Assembly (NCBI GenBank): GCA_019925095.2 | Contig: CM034412.1 | Location: 2,480,001-2,544,000 of the forward strand | Reading direction: 5' to 3' | DNA length: 64,000 bases | Origin: Dendrolimus kikuchii | Taxonomy: Eukaryota > Arthropoda > Insecta > Lepidoptera > Lasiocampidae | Part shown: positions 1 to 11,275 of the stretch, in pieces | How positions within the stretch are numbered: position 1 is the first letter of the stretch | How the letters are laid out: each line of letters opens with the position of its first letter | Program-made: the position numbers and the translations under genes | Notes under the pieces: generated by a model | Told to the model about the DNA's origin: nothing | Databases searched by the model: none | Seen by the model: only the letters and a program-made list of their open reading frames with translations

Positions 1-284
1 GTTTTTCAATTTGTCCGTTGCGATTCGTTTTTCTACTCATCGTTGCATTCGTTTTTCAATTTGTCCGTTGCGATTCGTTTTTCTACTAATCGTTGCATTC
101 GTTTTTCAATTTGTCCGTTGCGATTCGTTTTTCTACTCATCGTTGCATTCGTTTTTCAATTTGTCCGTTGCGATTCGTTTTTCTACTCATCGTTGCATTC
201 GTTTTTCAATTTGTCCGTTGCGATTCGTTTTTCTACTCATCGTTGCATTCGTTTTTCAATTTGTCCGTTGCGATTCGTTTTTCC
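1..284. repeat. 50 bp tandem satellite, about 5.7 copies, running off the left edge
   Basis: Units begin at 1, 51, 101, 151, 201 and 251 and are nearly identical. Each unit is itself two related halves of 26 and 24 bases, both starting GTTTTTC, so the array probably grew from a ~25 bp dimer. Because 50 is not a multiple of 3, the repeat gives overlapping frames of 72 to 111 codons, rich in Phe, Arg and Ser; I treat these as artefacts. The true length is unknown because the array begins before the window. Confidence 0.95.
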
Positions 285-759
285 ACTTGTCTGTCGAAGT
301 TTCAATTCTAATATGTGTCCCAGCACACATTTCGATTTTTCTTTAGCCGCATCTCTCATTATGTAATGTGACATAATCTACGTTTATCTCCTGATCGCGG
401 CGCTGCTTCTGCGAAAATCTCGCCGCGTTTTGTGTGTCGTGCCGCATTCTACACCCGCTTCATTAAATCGCGTGCTGGAAGGTACCCGTCTTGCCGTACC
501 CAGCTGGTCCACTCGTCGAAGGAACCGCAAAACGTGAAGACAGGATCACGAGGAGGACGTGCCTGCCGCTGCGAAGCCCGCATCGTTCGTAGCGTGTCTG
601 GTGCGGCGAGCTATCCTGAAGTCCGTTCTTTCACTCTTGTTCCCGCATTCCCGCCCACGCCAACATCTGTGGTAAAACTTAAAGCTACTACTAAGAGGTA
701 GGAGAATAGGTTGAATGATATGTGCTTATGACAAGTAACAATATGATAACTGAACGTTG
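285..759. other. Unassigned stretch with a GC-richer core (about 400-690)
   Basis: The core is clearly richer in G and C than its surroundings and keeps an 89-codon frame at 432-701 (+). I recognise no domain in that frame. It may be an untranslated or internal part of a retroelement, but no terminus, tail or target duplication is visible. Confidence 0.3.
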
Positions 760-1432
760 TAGATTGAAAGACGATGCAATAACAAGAGTTGAAAAGGGAA
801 TGTTCAAAGATTGTTAGGACATGTAGAAAGAATGGATGAAAGTTTAGGTTTAGGACATTTCTCAAAAGAATTTACAATTCACGTACAGAGAAATAACTGG
901 CTACATTTAATTTACATTTACCCCTATTAGCGCATCTGTCCGTTTATAATTGTTATATTTAATTAATGTTTAGTTTTCGAATGAAATTAGTTAATGATTT
1001 ATAATATGTGAGGGTAGTCTTGACACAAAAGTCGGAGCAATGCAAATTGTTTATTAAGGCAACGGGCTTATTAAAACACGTAAAGCGATTTTAAAATAAG
1101 TTTACGTGTTTTTGACAATCAGTCTATTAGTTACTAAGTAGCAAACAGATCGATAGATCTATTTTAGATGGGATAAATATGAGAAAGTAGAATCAAGAAA
1201 CAAGTGTGTGAAAGCATTTTTAATGTTGAGATGGTGCCGGTAGATCACGACGTACAAATAACCAAATAGCAGAAGTGCTAGAGAAAGGTCAGGTAAAAAG
1301 CATCCCAAATAAACGTGCAAGTATGAAGAGGTTAATGAAAGTAGATGAAGCGAAAGTTGTTTGTCAGGATGGTCAAGTGGAAATCCATAGTCTCTGCCTA
1401 CCCCCATCTGAAACAGGCGTGTTAATATGTAG
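760..1432 (+). mobile_element. Degraded RTE-like LINE 3' fragments, divergent relative of RTE-B
   Basis: At about 785-850 the + strand encodes a decayed version of the VEKGMLRWFGHVERM motif. At 1275-1425 it encodes VLEKGQVKSI followed by KRLMKVDEAK, which aligns with VLAEGDVRSLKNRRA and VMNVKEAS of RTE-B. Frameshifts and an unrelated middle section separate the two parts. The same divergent subfamily occurs at about 29291-29596 on the minus strand. This is an old, non-functional remnant. Confidence 0.6.
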
Positions 1433-1689
1433 TATCTAAAGTTCTCTTTACCTCGATAGAAAAACTACTTTATCCAATGCGGTCTTTTGTGTCTGCTTCT
1501 ATGACTTTACCAAGATTTTATATACAGAAAAGTTTTTTAATTTGAGCTCCCGGAGCGATTAGCTAACGATACAGTTTATGACCGTAATGAGCGTGTCATG
1601 TGCGGCTTGTAATAAGCTGAAATAGTGCCTTAATAATTATGGTCTCTATGGACTGAAGTGAAAATGAAACGTCTTTATATACGCTTTCC

Positions 1690-1740
1690 GCGTCTGTCTG
1701 TATATCCGCTAACTAAACCACGCAACGGATCTTTAAGCGG
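1690..1740. mobile_element. Helitron-like G fragment beside an A copy
   Basis: A short sequence with the words CACGCAACGGAT and AAGCGGTT recurs at about 39385-39455, again immediately left of an A copy. Similar wording is common in the 5' half of the G elements here. Boundaries are not clear. Confidence 0.35.
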
Positions 1741-2064
1741 TTTTTTTTATTTTTTTTATTGCAGGAGTTCATCAGACAGGCAGACGGCCCACTTGATGGA
1801 AAGCGGTTACCAACACACACACACACGGTTAGCAACACCAAAGGTGCTACAAATGCGCTGCTGCTCTCTTAAGGGAGACTGGAACCTGGTCACTAATGCC
1901 GGAACACAACTCAAGGTGGTTATGGCGGCATACTCTAGATGAGGGGTGGTCGCCATCCAGTCGAGCAAATACCCTACCACCTGGCTGTGGGTTGTTTTGT
2001 CGCCTCTTACGACAGGCCGCCTGGCCGCAAGAAAATTGTATTCTTTCTCCGTTCCTGCACGGAT
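1741..2064 (-). mobile_element. Family A short retroposon, near full length
   Basis: On the minus strand it runs from CCGTGCAGG to a TGCAATAAA-type end and an A-rich tail (T-rich on the plus strand at 1741-1760). It has an internal (CA)n expansion at about 1810-1827 where other copies read CATCGCCTATGG. Family A shows the same 5' start in many copies, so it behaves as a defined short element rather than a randomly truncated LINE. It carries partial frames on both strands but no recognised protein. Confidence 0.85.
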
Positions 2065-2559
2065 GGAATTCACCATCAGTAATTTTTCACTGACAGTACC
2101 CATATATAAAAAAACCTTATTAAGTTTTTATGTAAGTAGAAAAAAAATGTATGTAATGTATGTAAACTTCAGAGAATATATTCACAGATAATTCTTATCT
2201 AACTTTTATTAATATAAATATGATTTCTTTAGCCTGCATCCGTCAACATATTATAATTCAAAATAAACTGCTTAAGTATCACTTTCAATTTTTCACTGTT
2301 TTCGTCTAAAAAATATTATTATCAGTTTTAATTCGGTCCAATTTGGACCTATATTTAATCATCGGTGTTATTAACTCTAATCTGTGCTGCATAATGTAAA
2401 ACTCGTATCTCATTCTCTCGCATGCTTAGTCCTATAGATTTGTGTTTATCTCTTTTTAGTGTCGCTTTTTCGTTTCATCAAGTTTCAAATCACGATTCTA
2501 AAAAACTTCACTTCAAAAATTATTTTGCAACATTGAATTATTAGCAATTTGAAAAAATG
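2065..2559. other. AT-rich sequence, nothing recognised
   Basis: No convincing frame, terminal repeat or family resemblance was found. Confidence 0.5.
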
Positions 2560-3010
2560 GGCAGATGGTGACTCGCCACTCCCTGAATGGGCTCCAAAAA
2601 CAATGCTGTACAAGATTGGCGAGGGGCAACATGGGTATGAGTGGCTAAGGGTGTCGAAAGGTGGGCTTCAGGTTCACCAAAGCTACTGCCGACGTTCTGC
2701 CATTTATCACTTCCGTCCTTGAAGCTTGAGTCTTAGCTCTAGCGATCTATACTGCGTGCCGGCTGGCTAAGGCAAGCACAGCCCCGCCTCTGTGCTTGCC
2801 TTAGTTGCATTGCCTTGCCTTGGTCCCCGGAGTCGGGCACGAGGTGTGGCTCCTCATCTGAGATTTCGCCACCAAGCCCCCTGCGGGTTTTACGTTTATG
2901 GCTATAGATTGTTATACATGTATATCTGTGCAGACCACGGGCCATAAAAATGGCCCGGACTTTTGGAGGGCTTGCGTGGGGCCATGAGAAGGCCGACACG
3001 TAGAGGCCCC
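2560..3010. repeat. GC-rich island of unknown origin
   Basis: A sharply bounded stretch of higher GC lies inside AT-rich DNA. It includes a short inverted motif (GGCTAAGGCAAGCACAG against CTGTGCTTGCCTTAG, about 2762-2804) and an 86-codon minus frame at 2739-2999 with no recognised domain. Its composition resembles the GC-rich retroposon pieces at 15932, 19309 and 34233, so a retroelement remnant is the likeliest explanation. Confidence 0.35.
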
Positions 3011-3118
3011 TTGATAAAAATCTAAATGTGGCGTGACACTAACCAACGATTGTTCCTGTCTACACCATATAATTGACTACTTCCGTCATATGGTTATTTT
3101 ATAATAACAAATACGATT

Positions 3119-3237
<119 letters not shown>

Positions 3238-3350
3238 GTCTATAATATCTAAAACAAACATACCTTAAACTACATATTTTATAAATTAACACAGTCTATA
3301 GTATAAGAAATAAAGAAAATAAAAAATCAAGAAAATCAGAAATCTTTTTT

Positions 3351-3530
3351 GCCAGGTGGTAGGGCATTTGCCCGACTGGATGGCTACCACCCCTGGTCTA
3401 AAGTATGTCGCCATAACAACCTTGAGTTGTGTTCCGACATCAGTGACCAGGTCCATAGGCGATGGTAACCGCTTACCATCAAGTGGGCCGTCTGCCTGTC
3501 TGCTGAACTACTGCAATAAAAAAAAAAACA
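3351..3530 (+). mobile_element. Family A copy, 5' truncated with internal deletion
   Basis: Begins within the element at GCCAGGTGGTAGGG, jumps from the GTGACCAGGT section to CCATAGGCGATGG, and ends TGCAATAAAA with a poly(A) tail. The middle (~70 bases present in full copies) is missing. Confidence 0.85.
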
Positions 3531-4474
3531 AAAAATATATAAAAATGTACTCAACGACAAGCCCCGATAAGTATAGGACTATTGCAGGGAAAGAGAATTA
3601 TTATTGTTATTATTTCCAAGTAAATTTAGTAAAATTATTATATTATATATTAATTTAATTATTGTACGAAATAAAACGTCTGAATTAATCAAGCTTTTAA
3701 GCCGACCATAATTCATATTCCTCAACAACAGAAGTAACAAGACGTAGAATAATTTCTTAAACGTGCAACATTCGCAGTCATTACTCACACCGTCGCGAAC
3801 GCGGTTCTATGCTTAATTGCCTGTACGTGTTCAAGAACGCTTACTTGACTCGGTGTTTTGTTACACCGTAGCGAACTGATAAGAATTGATTTATTATAGT
3901 TCGTGTGATTTTGTCCAAAAGTTGGGGGTGTTACGTGAAACGTTTTACTAAGTTTCGACTCGACGTGGAGTTGAAACAAAACCTAAAGATTGACTTTGAT
4001 AAAATGGAGTTGAGACGCCGTTTGTTAAAGTTGATAAGGAATGATTGATTTTGGGACATTTTGAACCTGTAAGGGACTACTAGGCGGAACTTTGGAGAGT
4101 TGTCTAAAATTACGTTTCAAATAACTCAACTGTGAAAAAATCAAAAGTCTACCAATGGATTGCAAAAATTTTGCAACTGACCAGAAAGATAAGCTACGAC
4201 TTTTTAAAGATATGATATTTTAAAGTTATTGTTCTAGCTTATAAAAACCACTCTCTATCATATTTTATTTTGATATAGTTTTTTCATGTTTTTACGAGCA
4301 CAATATGTCGGCAAATGCGTACCAAGAAAATAAATGCTGGTTTTAAATGGAAGCAATTCAGTGAATGAAAATAATCACTCTTTAATTTCAATATCTTTTT
4401 AGTTATTAATCGCACTGTGTAGGTATTTTTAATGTATTTTACGAAATGAACGAAATTAATTACGAAATGATTTT
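3531..4474. other. AT-rich sequence, nothing recognised
   Basis: Only short frames with no recognised domain. Confidence 0.5.
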
Positions 4475-4790
4475 ATCCGTGCAGGAACGGAGAAAGAATA
4501 CAATTTCCTGCGGCCTGGCGACCTGTTGTAAGAGGCGACTAAACAAGCCACAGCCAAGTGGTAGGGTATTTGCCCAACTGGATGGCGACCACCACTGGTC
4601 TAGAGTATGCCGCCATAACAACCTTATGTTGTGTTCCGGCATCAGTGACCACGTTCCAGTCTCCTTTATTAGAGAAGCAGCGCATTTGTAGCACCTTTGG
4701 TGTTGCAAATGTCCATAGGCGATGGTAACCGCTTTCCATCAAGTGGGCCGTCTGCCTGTCTGCTGAACTCCTGCAATAAAAATAAAAAAA
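4475..4790 (+). mobile_element. Family A short retroposon, full length
   Basis: A complete copy: starts ATCCGTGCAGGAACGG, ends CTCCTGCAATAAA followed by an A-rich tail. The termini are short inverted matches (TGCAGGA near the start, TCCTGCA near the end). The AATAAA directly before poly(A) suggests a polyadenylation signal. It has several private substitutions, so it is older than the best-preserved copies. Confidence 0.88.
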
Positions 4791-6039
4791 GAACATGCTG
4801 AGATGGACGGAAGTCGTAACCTGTTAAGATTCCGAACGATTATGTATGAGGTAGCTTCAAAGTCACTTCAGTCGCAGATAAAATCACTGTAAACTGCCTT
4901 TATTGGTAGAGACATGTCAAAATACTATACAAATATAACGTGGTACAAACTGCTTTAATAGAGCCTCTATTTTAAATTATTTTCACTGAGTAAGAAGGTT
5001 CTGCAGCGTGTTTAGTCACCCCAGCGCATTCTGGTGGCGTAATAATCTAAAAAACATACCAGAACAAAAGTAAGATAGATGCCCGTCATTAATCTGCTGT
5101 CGAAGACTCAGAGAGATCTTAGGATAATCCATTTGCCCGAACCGATAAACCAAGATCAGAACCGACAACACAATGGAATAGAGAGTGGAAGAGGAAGAAA
5201 ACTTAATTTATTTTTATGTAATCCATAAGAAATATATCTTTTAACTCCTTAAAGAAATCAAATGAGACTTTTCACCGAAATAAAACGCAAAACGATTGTC
5301 AAAATTGTTGAGACGCACGCTTTATGAATGCTTAATCTGTGTGAATTGATTCCCTAATACATTTTACGGATACCTTTAATTCTATTTGTACTCTATACGT
5401 GACTTGCTGAGTGGAATTTTTTAAAAGAATTTAAGAGAATGCCTACATTGCGATTTTGAATTTGTTCTTGATACTAGTGTAGTAGGTGGTTACTAATCGG
5501 AAGTTATATATTAAATTAGTATTATTGCTGAATATTGGATAGTTACAAACGTAGCGTATATTTTTTATCTTTATTAATTAATTATACCACATCATAATGA
5601 ATAAAAAAATATTCAAAAGAATGCCTCCTTAAAATTTTTATTTTTTTAATAGCAAAAGCAGTAATAACTTTTTTAGTAGTAATTACAATATATTTAAATA
5701 AATCCGCTTTCTATAATAAATTAAAAAACAAGAAAAAGTCAGGGGATTAATTTGGTATAGCAGATTTTGAAAATGCAACTTTTAGAATTTTTGCCTGTCC
5801 GTCAGTTCTGTCAGTTACGGCATCATGTGAAAACTACTGGACAGGTTTAAATAAACCTCAACGCAGAGCTACCTTACATTCCGATTAAATACTTAAAACT
5901 TCATATGCGCCACGCAGCGTAAGAGTGAATCTCATTACTGCGGTCTACTTCTCCCGATACCTACAACCTGGGTGTCTTAAAGATTCATGTGAATAGGTAC
6001 TTTCTAGATAAGCGTGCTCCATCTAAGATCATATCTCAC
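4791..6039. other. Long AT-rich stretch, nothing recognised
   Basis: No frame above background, no terminal repeats and no family match noticed over about 1.2 kb. Confidence 0.45.
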
Positions 6040-6470
6040 AATATCAACTCCGAAACTACCCAACCGATTTTGATTTTTTTTTTCATTTCGCTGGATTTGT
6101 TCCAACTTACGACTTAGGATAGATTTCATTTTAATTTATAACAAAAAGAATTGCATTTTTATTTGAGCCGAGAGGTCGGTTAGTATGAGTTCTGCTGTCA
6201 ACTAAGTTACATAAGCATTAAATGGATGGCGCCATACATTAAGTCCCACCCTATCTTTCACAATTGGGACCGGTAGGTGGCTCTGGGATCGGGTGCTAGA
6301 ATCCTCCTAATCTCCCAGAACGGTTTTAATAATTTTATTTTTGTGTGTTTAAGTGGGTCTCCAGATGGTATAGATGCACAACTGGAACCGGTAGGTGGCA
6401 CTAGAAACGGGTTCTACGTTTTTATTTTTTTTAGGGCTGTACGTCTGCCAGGACCGCTACTACTACTATA
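6040..6470 (+). mobile_element. Helitron-like G element, degraded
   Basis: Carries the phrase GAACCGGTAGGTGGC and a decayed 3' end (CTGCCAGGACCGCTACTA) matching the better preserved end GGGACAGCTAG at 50777. The 5' half matches 14860-15130 (CTCCGAAACTAC, then GATTTTGATTTTTTT, then AGTATGAGTTCTGCTGTC). The terminal CTAG is mutated. Confidence 0.6.
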
Positions 6471-7095
6471 CAAAAGTACTTTTTAATACTATAAATCACG
6501 GCGTTTCATTCAATTACAATGAAATTAACATCAAAACCATATAAAATACAAACATTCTGCACAAATATTATACGTACTTCATTCAAAATAGAATTCCAAA
6601 TTTGAATAATTAACGGGCAAAACAATATGTGCACGACACAATAGGTACGACGTTCGAAAACAACATTCATAATTACGTTTCGGTGTAACATATTCCCTAG
6701 CTTTGGTAATATCATAAATAACAAGCCAATTGTTCTAGTATACAATTATTATGAAGTACAGACGCACATGTGATGTAATACTGTATATAATTGTAATAAT
6801 TTATGTAAATATTACTGGGCTCATGTTATACAACCAAGGCAGCCCCATAGTTTTGCTTCCATTAAATTCGTATACTATTTTATATGCGAAATTAATCTTA
6901 AAGGAGACGGGAACTTTTGGGCTAAAGAAATGTAATGAGTTGAGATATGGCTTCAGAAAGCATTGTTTTTGAAAACAATGCTTTTTGAAAAAATTAACAA
7001 AATTAACAACATTAGCCCTACATTCTATTTGGAAGACGAGAAATCTTAAAAATAAGGTCACAGATTAAATAAGTTATCGATTACCAAATCGATTT
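6471..7095. other. AT-rich sequence with one small hairpin
   Basis: No gene seen. At 6957-6984 there is a perfect 13 bp inverted repeat with a 2-base loop (AAAGCATTGTTTT and its complement). Confidence 0.45.
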
Positions 7096-7262
7096 AGAAG
7101 AAAGAAAGAAAGAAAGACATATTTTATTTAGGACAAAAAAACAATATAAAGTATTATCAAACAGTAAAACAGGAACAGAATATGTCCTAAAATTGGACCC
7201 AGTCTCAGCGTATGCTGACCAATTAAGCCCAGCGCTGTTGTTCCGCCTGGGACCAAGAAGTG
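7096..7262 (-). mobile_element. K-type retroposon tail with (GAAA)n end
   Basis: Begins on the plus strand with AGAAAGAAAGAAAG then ATTTTATTTAGG, and ends near CAGCGCTGTTGTTCCGCC. The same layout recurs at 15238-15450. The simple-repeat end suggests a retroposon 3' tail read on the minus strand. Confidence 0.5.
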
Positions 7263-7369
7263 AAGTCACGAAGGACAATACAACACATTTAACGCAAGTT
7301 AATGAATTTCAACAATTAAATAATATTAAAACACTTACACCACACGATTAATTCATTCACAATAACTAA

Positions 7370-7625
7370 AATGACTAAACAGATATACAATGCAAAAGTG
7401 GATGGATGCAGAAGTCGTGAAAGGCCACGACACACCTTCCATGATCAAATTGATCGTGTACTAGCAGAAGGTGATGTCAGGAGCCTTAAGAACAGACGAG
7501 CGTGCATGACAAGAGCTATGAATGTCAAAGAAGCAAGTGAGGTGTGTAAGAATAATCCTAAATGGCGCTCTGTTGCTCGTGCCTATCCCGCAAGGGAACT
7601 GGCGTGAAGTTATGTATGTATGTAA
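7370..7625 (+). mobile_element. RTE-B LINE 3' end with 9 bp target duplication
   Basis: Encodes the C-terminal end of an RTE-like endonuclease-reverse transcriptase (MTKQIYNAKVDGCRSR at the start, YPARELA then stop at the end), followed by TATGTATGTATG. Only the last ~78 codons remain, so the copy is 5' truncated and inactive. AATAACTAA flanks it at 7361-7369 and 7626-7634, showing target-primed insertion. Confidence 0.9.
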
Positions 7626-8120
7626 AATAACTAAGCCCACTACAATAATAAAATATATCGATATAATAATAATAAACATAACATAATAATTCATTTTAAG
7701 GTACAACGCAACACAACAACACCCAATAAATGTCACCAACAAATAGATAAGTGAGCGTGTAAATTCTCAAAACCATTACAAAATAAAAATTCTAAGAGTT
7801 TTTGGCGGGAACTGAAAGGAGATGTTGTGCTGTGCAGTTTTATTTTCTAAAAATGTGTAAAATTACTCTAAAATGAACAATAGTTGTAGGATATTGATAG
7901 TTTTTGAGTAGTAATTATGTGTTTTGTGAGAAATGTGAACTGTATAGTCAAATGTGGCCTTTTGAGTTGTCACAAGAACTCCGTTGAATGGCACTAGCTG
8001 ATTACCTACTATATTGTAAACTAAGATCTGGCTTAAAGGCCTAGCTGCCAAGCCATAAACTTAAATAAAATAAATAAAATTTCTAAAAAAAGGTACGGAA
8101 CTTAGCTACAAAAAAAAATA
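7626..8120. other. AT-rich sequence, nothing recognised
   Basis: No coding or repeat signature seen. Confidence 0.45.
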
Positions 8121-8589
8121 CAGTGTAAATTCTATATAACGACACTGAAGAGAATGTGTATTTTATGGCGTTATAGAGAGTTGTCGTTAAATGGAGAGAA
8201 GTCTTGTATTTTTGTCTGACGTCTTTTGCTGCATCAGTAATTTTGTTGTATATTTTTATTTATTTTACTCATATCTTGCGATATTGAGGCATCTTTATGA
8301 TAAAGGAAGTACTTAGAAATTTCGGTATGCATGATGCCGACAGTCGAGTTTATTACGGGCTAGGATAATATAGAGATAAAAGAACGTACACAGCTGCACA
8401 GCTTTACAAATTTTGGCAACTTAAAGGTACTCTTTATTACTTCATTGTTGTCGTTATTGAGAGTGGATGTAATGCTATATAGAGTGTGTCATTGTATGGA
8501 AGGCAAGCTAAACCAACCAAAGCCAGGTGTTTTTGACGCTTAAGAGAGTTTGTCGTTAAATCGAGTGACGTTACATGGAGTTTACACTG
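8121..8589. mobile_element. TA-flanked MITE-like DNA element (469 bp)
   Basis: Starts CAGTGTAAATTCTATATAA and ends with the complement of CAGTGTAAACTCCATGTAA, giving a ~21 bp terminal inverted repeat with three mismatches. A TA lies immediately outside each end (8119-8120 and 8590-8591), as expected for Tc1/mariner/pogo-type insertion. A subterminal motif GTCGTTAAATGGAG (about 8184) is repeated near the right end. There is no transposase frame, so it is non-autonomous. Confidence 0.72.
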
Positions 8590-8852
8590 TATATAATAAA
8601 CAAAAATCTTTAAATCATTCTCATCTTTTTACAATCTGGGCTCAAGAATGTATGCAAGCGTATCCGTCTCCTTTATTAGACATATCTATTCAACATTCAA
8701 ACGGATCGTAATGAAAGTCAGAGATAGAATGTATAACTTTTTCAAAGTCAAACTTTTTTCAAAGTGAAAAAGTTATGTCTGCTTACTTCAAACTCTGTGT
8801 ATACTGTTTTACGCTGCAAAAAAGTCCTAGCTAAGGATTTTATATTTTCATT
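8590..8852. other. AT-rich sequence, nothing recognised
   Basis: Contains a local duplicated phrase around TTTTTCAAAGTC (8740-8775) but no gene. Confidence 0.4.
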
Positions 8853-9158
8853 ATCCGTGCAGGAACGGAGAAAGAATACAATTTCCTGCGGCCGGGCGGC
8901 CTATCGTAAGAGGCGACAAAACAACCCACAGCCAGGTGGTAGGGCATTTGCCCGACTGGATGGCTACCACCCCTGGTCTAGAGTGTGTCGCCATAACAAC
9001 CTTGAGTTGTGTTCCGGCATTAGTGACCAGGTTCCAGTCTCCCTTAAGAGACCAGCAGCGCATTCTTAGCATCTTTGGTGTTGCAAATGTCCATAGGCGA
9101 TGGTAACCGCTTTTCATCAAGTGGGCTGTCTGCTGATCTCCTGCAATAGAAAAAAAAT
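8853..9158 (+). mobile_element. Family A short retroposon, full length
   Basis: Starts ATCCGTGCAGGAACGG and ends CTCCTGCAATAGAAAAAAA. Well preserved, close to the apparent consensus. Confidence 0.9.
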
Positions 9159-10480
9159 CTATTACTTGCAATAAACATGTATACATGCAACAACTCAGAA
9201 GGGTTTATGGTAATAAAAGAACAGCTACTGGTCACATAGTTATAGTCAGAGAACATCACGGTTTTAACATATTCCAGACACTAACTCTTCACACACTACA
9301 AGCATTTTTAGAATACCTCGTCATCCTTCCAATTTTAAAGTATATGAAATTTAACAAATTATCACAACTGATAGCGAATTGAAGTCATTGATAAACTATT
9401 TTTCAACACACTTGCTCATAAAGTGGCTCTATGGTCACCGCAATTAGGCACAGAATGACACCCATAATCAAACTGTGACTAAAAAACATTATAACTCACT
9501 AGTGAGTTATAGATTTTTTTTTAAATTTTATTGGTTGAGTTGCTTTGTTCTTAAAAAAGTTTTTATTAAAAAAAAAAGATCGTGTTCTACAGAACAAATA
9601 AATCAATGTTCCTATTGCTTGCTCATTTCATGCAACTTCTTATTTAAATAGATAATATTAACTCGTACGTGTTTAACAAATAAAACTTTCACTCATATAT
9701 AACTTTTTTTATCTACTAAATAAAATGAGTTTTTGTTGTTATTTTATTCACAAGTGTGTTGAAAAACGTCGTATGATACACGTGTGTATTGATGATTACC
9801 GTCCTCGGCTCTCTTAAGACCCTCGCCTACGGCTCGAGTCTCAATGGCGCCTCGGCGGTAATCACCAATGTTACACACTAGTACCATAATGTACTATTAA
9901 TTAAAGGGTTATGAATGACAAGAATTTAATGCATTATTGTTTGGAAATTTTAAATAATATTTTACACTCCTTTTTAATTATTTGTTTAACTTAATTAATT
10001 ATTAATTTCTTCTTTTTTTCTAAATTACTCAATGTCTTCATATAATGCATGCTGTGTTCGCACCAAGAAGGCCAGTCAGCAACCATATTATCTGTACTCT
10101 AGTTTTGTTTAAATTGTTTAAATAAATGTAAGCTGAGTTGGCCAGTTTGCGAACCAAATTAAAAAAAAAATAAGATATTATATAAAATATAATTCTTAAA
10201 GTTTTACATGTAATAAAACAAACCGAGCACAGTACAAATCTATCGCGTCTGCCAACATGCAAATAAAATGTAAAAAATACCGTCTATATACATTTGAGAG
10301 ATTTTGAATTATAATCTGTATACAATTACCACATATTGGAGATAAATATTATTACATAAAATTATGTTAAATTATAGTGAACTACTTGCTCTGTACAAAA
10401 CAGGCGCTAATCACCGAATAAATAAAAATATAACATATTATTCAATTAAGGAAATGGCCGATTGTATCGTTTATAAATAA
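9159..10480. other. AT-rich stretch with palindromes, no gene recognised
   Basis: Contains the inverted repeat listed at 9399-9766, a perfect 22 bp palindrome at 9490-9511, and a short GC-rich patch at about 9795-9865 flanked by GATTACCG and CGGTAATC. No coding region was identified. Confidence 0.45.
9399..9766. repeat. Possible foldback: 16 bp inverted arms about 340 bp apart
   Basis: TTTTTCAACACACTTG at 9399-9414 is the exact reverse complement of 9751-9766. The interior holds the perfect palindrome ATAACTCACTAGTGAGTTAT (9491-9510). No clear target duplication is seen, so a decayed MITE is only one possibility. Confidence 0.4.
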
Positions 10481-10690
10481 CATACATACATAACTTCAGG
10501 CCAGTTCCCTTGCGGGGTAGGCACGGACAACAGAGCGCCATTCAGGCTTATTCTTACACACCTCACTCGCTTCTTTGACATTCATAGCTCTTTTCATACA
10601 CGCTCGTCTGTTCTTAAGGCTCTTGACATCACCTTCTGCTAGTACACGATCAATTTGATCATGGAAGGTGTGTCGTGGCCTTCCACGACT
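10481..10690 (-). mobile_element. RTE-B LINE 3' end
   Basis: CATACATACATAACTTC tail on the plus strand followed by the complement of the RTE-B C-terminal coding end. Truncated at the codons for SRGRPRH. Confidence 0.85.
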
Positions 10691-10801
10691 AGATAATGAA
10701 GTCCTAAATTGGGTTCCAGCTAGCTCGACCTAGGAGCTGTTTTTGCCTTTTAACTTTTGAAGTCGGTTTGTTTTTGCTAGAAAATGTTAATATAATAAAG
10801 A

Positions 10802-11275
10802 GGCGGTCTCTGTGGTTGAACGGGCTGAGCCTTTGCCGGTTTACCTCACTGCAACGCAGAGACTCCGAGTTCGATTCCTGGCATGGTAAATTTCGCAAAC
10901 GAATTTTCTTCGTTATTTACTATGATCCAAGTGTCTGAGATCGGCCCCAAAGTAGTCCGTTATATATTACCCGTAACACAAGCGTAACTTGCTTAATTTT
11001 GGGACATACTATGCGATCCAAATAAGAATAGGAATTTCAATAACCTCCATCTGTCAAATGTCACGTGAAAAGTATAGTTTGCAAAAAACTTATTCGCATA
11101 TCAATAATAATAGTCTTAGATCAAATTTAAATAAAAAGGTTAAATTAGTAGTAAAAATGGATCAATGAAAGGTTAATACCACTAATACTGCTATAACGTC
11201 ACAATATGGCGCAAAGTCGATCCTATTCCCATTTGAATCGCATAGTACAATATGCGTTTGTTGTCTGCCGATTAG
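10802..11275 (+). mobile_element. SINE-E, tRNA-headed, interrupted by a MITE
   Basis: The head has the RNA polymerase III type A region (TGTGGTTGAACGGGC) and B box (GTTCGATTCC). The body has the shared phrase TTTACTATGATCC..GTGTCTGAGATCGGCCCC. The element is split at 11008/11246 by the MITE listed next; its 3' part resumes as CAATATGCGTTTGTTGTCTGCCG. It is SINE-derived and not a functional tRNA gene. Confidence 0.85.
11009..11245. mobile_element. 237 bp MITE with ~25 bp inverted ends, inserted in SINE-E
   Basis: The left end CTATGCGATCCAAAT and the complement of the right end CTATGCGATTCAAAT match over 25 positions with three mismatches. TA flanks both ends (11007-11008, 11246-11247). Removing it restores the SINE-E sequence, which is direct evidence of transposition into a TA site. 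No coding capacity; Tc1/mariner-type mobilisation is inferred. Confidence 0.8.

Noticed and set aside
11..366. Phe-rich 72-111 codon frames near the left edge
   Set aside because: Products of the 50 bp satellite read in three frames.
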